Shown piece by piece: positions 36,226 to 36,712 of a DNA stretch of 36,712 nucleotides. The first letter of the stretch is position 1. Each line of letters opens with the position of its first letter. A program made the translations under genes and the position numbers. This DNA is from Hyphomicrobiales bacterium (lineage in GTDB: Bacteria; Pseudomonadota; Alphaproteobacteria; Rhizobiales; Rhodomicrobiaceae): the NCBI GenBank assembly GCA_019634405.1, contig JAHQVI010000213.1, forward strand, positions 1 through 36,712, read 5' to 3'. The notes beneath the pieces are model-generated. The model worked only from the letters and a program-made list of their open reading frames with translations, made no database searches and was not told where the DNA came from.

Positions 36226-36712
36226 CTATTCTTTCGGGCAGTCGATCCCGATCTTTGACGGATCCAGCACAGCTTCACCGCGGGTGACGCGGGCGCATGC
36301 TTCCGCAATCACGACCGGCATGGCCTTCTCGCGGGCTTCCTTGCCGTAGGATGGAGCGAAGACCGCGCCGCGCTCGGTGGCGTAACTCTTGAGCGAATCC
36401 GCGGTCATCACTTTGTCCTGCCAGACCTTGTCAACCGTGTCGTAAACCTCCTGCGGCGCACCGGCCGGTATGAACACGCCAAAATAGTCGGGCACGATCG
36501 GCATGTCCGGCAGCCAATTGGTAATCGGCGGAATATCGTCGATGCCTGCAACCACAAGAGGCTGGTCAGAGAGCACGGCCAGTGCGCGCAGCTTGCCCGC
36601 CTTGATCATTTCCGTCTGCTCGACCGCAAGCTGGGTCGTTGCAGCCACCTCGCCGCTGGCAGCGGCAAGAACGGCCGGATTACCGCCGTCGTAGGTCACC
36701 ATCCGCGCGCCG
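36226..36712 (-). CDS. tctC: Tripartite tricarboxylate transporter substrate-binding protein TctC (Bug family), C-terminal part; 5' end outside window
   Basis: The open frame runs past the right edge. The visible 162 residues include GGNPAVLAAASGEVAATTQL and IKAGKLRALAVLSDQPL. The closing stretch YFGVFIPAGAPQEVYDTVDK, then PVVIAEACARVTRG, is the C-terminal lobe of Bug/TctC periplasmic receptors. The protein binds a carboxylate or related ligand in the periplasm for TctAB. The stop at 36226 is 105 bp before the tctB start. The signal peptide and the ligand-binding N lobe are not in view, so the ligand class is not known. Confidence 0.9.
   Translation of the reverse strand, partial: GARMVTYDGGNPAVLAAASGEVAATTQLAVEQTEMIKAGKLRALAVLSDQPLVVAGIDDIPPITNWLPDMPIVPDYFGVFIPAGAPQEVYDTVDKVWQDKVMTADSLKSYATERGAVFAPSYGKEAREKAMPVVIAEACARVTRGEAVLDPSKIGIDCPKE

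Overview
The window looks like chromosomal DNA from an alphaproteobacterium of the order Hyphomicrobiales (Rhizobiales), most likely Brucellaceae (Brucella/Ochrobactrum/Pseudochrobactrum-like). Three things point there: the nusA-ylxR-infB-rbfA-truB...rpsO-pnp arrangement, the smo-type polyol transport genes, and short palindromic intergenic repeats that resemble the RIME-type repeats of this order. The genus is an inference; no marker was compared against a database.

Region 1 (1-12350) is the translation/RNA-metabolism block. It holds the end of nusA, ylxR overlapping infB by 4 bp, rbfA, truB, rpsO and pnp, closed by a strong intrinsic terminator. The usual truB-rpsO adjacency is broken by about 4.3 kb carrying a metallophosphoesterase, a secreted polyhydroxybutyrate-depolymerase-like esterase, a VOC-family protein, a decayed alpha/beta-hydrolase fragment and a Lon-N-terminal-domain protein.

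Region 2 (12350-20300) is a mixed accessory stretch: a small membrane protein, a PPK2-family polyphosphate kinase, an unusual outer-membrane protein made of two tandem beta-barrels with glycine-rich loops, an unrecognised protein, Dps, a DUF1289 protein, and a translationally coupled DapE-like peptidase/GNAT pair. At least four full or partial copies of a palindromic intergenic repeat lie in the window.

Region 3 (20480-29700, plus strand) is a polyol-use operon. A SorC-family regulator precedes a SmoEFGK-type ABC transporter, a SmoS-type sorbitol/galactitol dehydrogenase, a second dehydrogenase resembling galactitol 2-dehydrogenase, a HAD phosphatase and an FGGY kinase close to D-ribulokinases. 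The logic would be import of a polyol, oxidation to a ketose, then phosphorylation. A perfect 6-2-6 palindrome upstream of smoE is the best candidate operator, and an intrinsic terminator after smoE probably sets the excess of binding protein over permease.

Region 4 (29704-36712, minus strand) reads from the right edge: a tripartite tricarboxylate transporter (TctC, TctB, TctA), a short remnant ORF, an enolase-superfamily protein that seems to have lost about 100 residues of its capping domain, a Gfo/Idh/MocA oxidoreductase, a DUF993 (dihydrodipicolinate-synthase-like) protein and a xylose-isomerase-like TIM-barrel protein. This looks like an uncharacterised sugar or sugar-acid pathway. It converges on the polyol operon with only 3 bp between stop codons. 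No CRISPR array, tRNA, rRNA or insertion sequence was seen.
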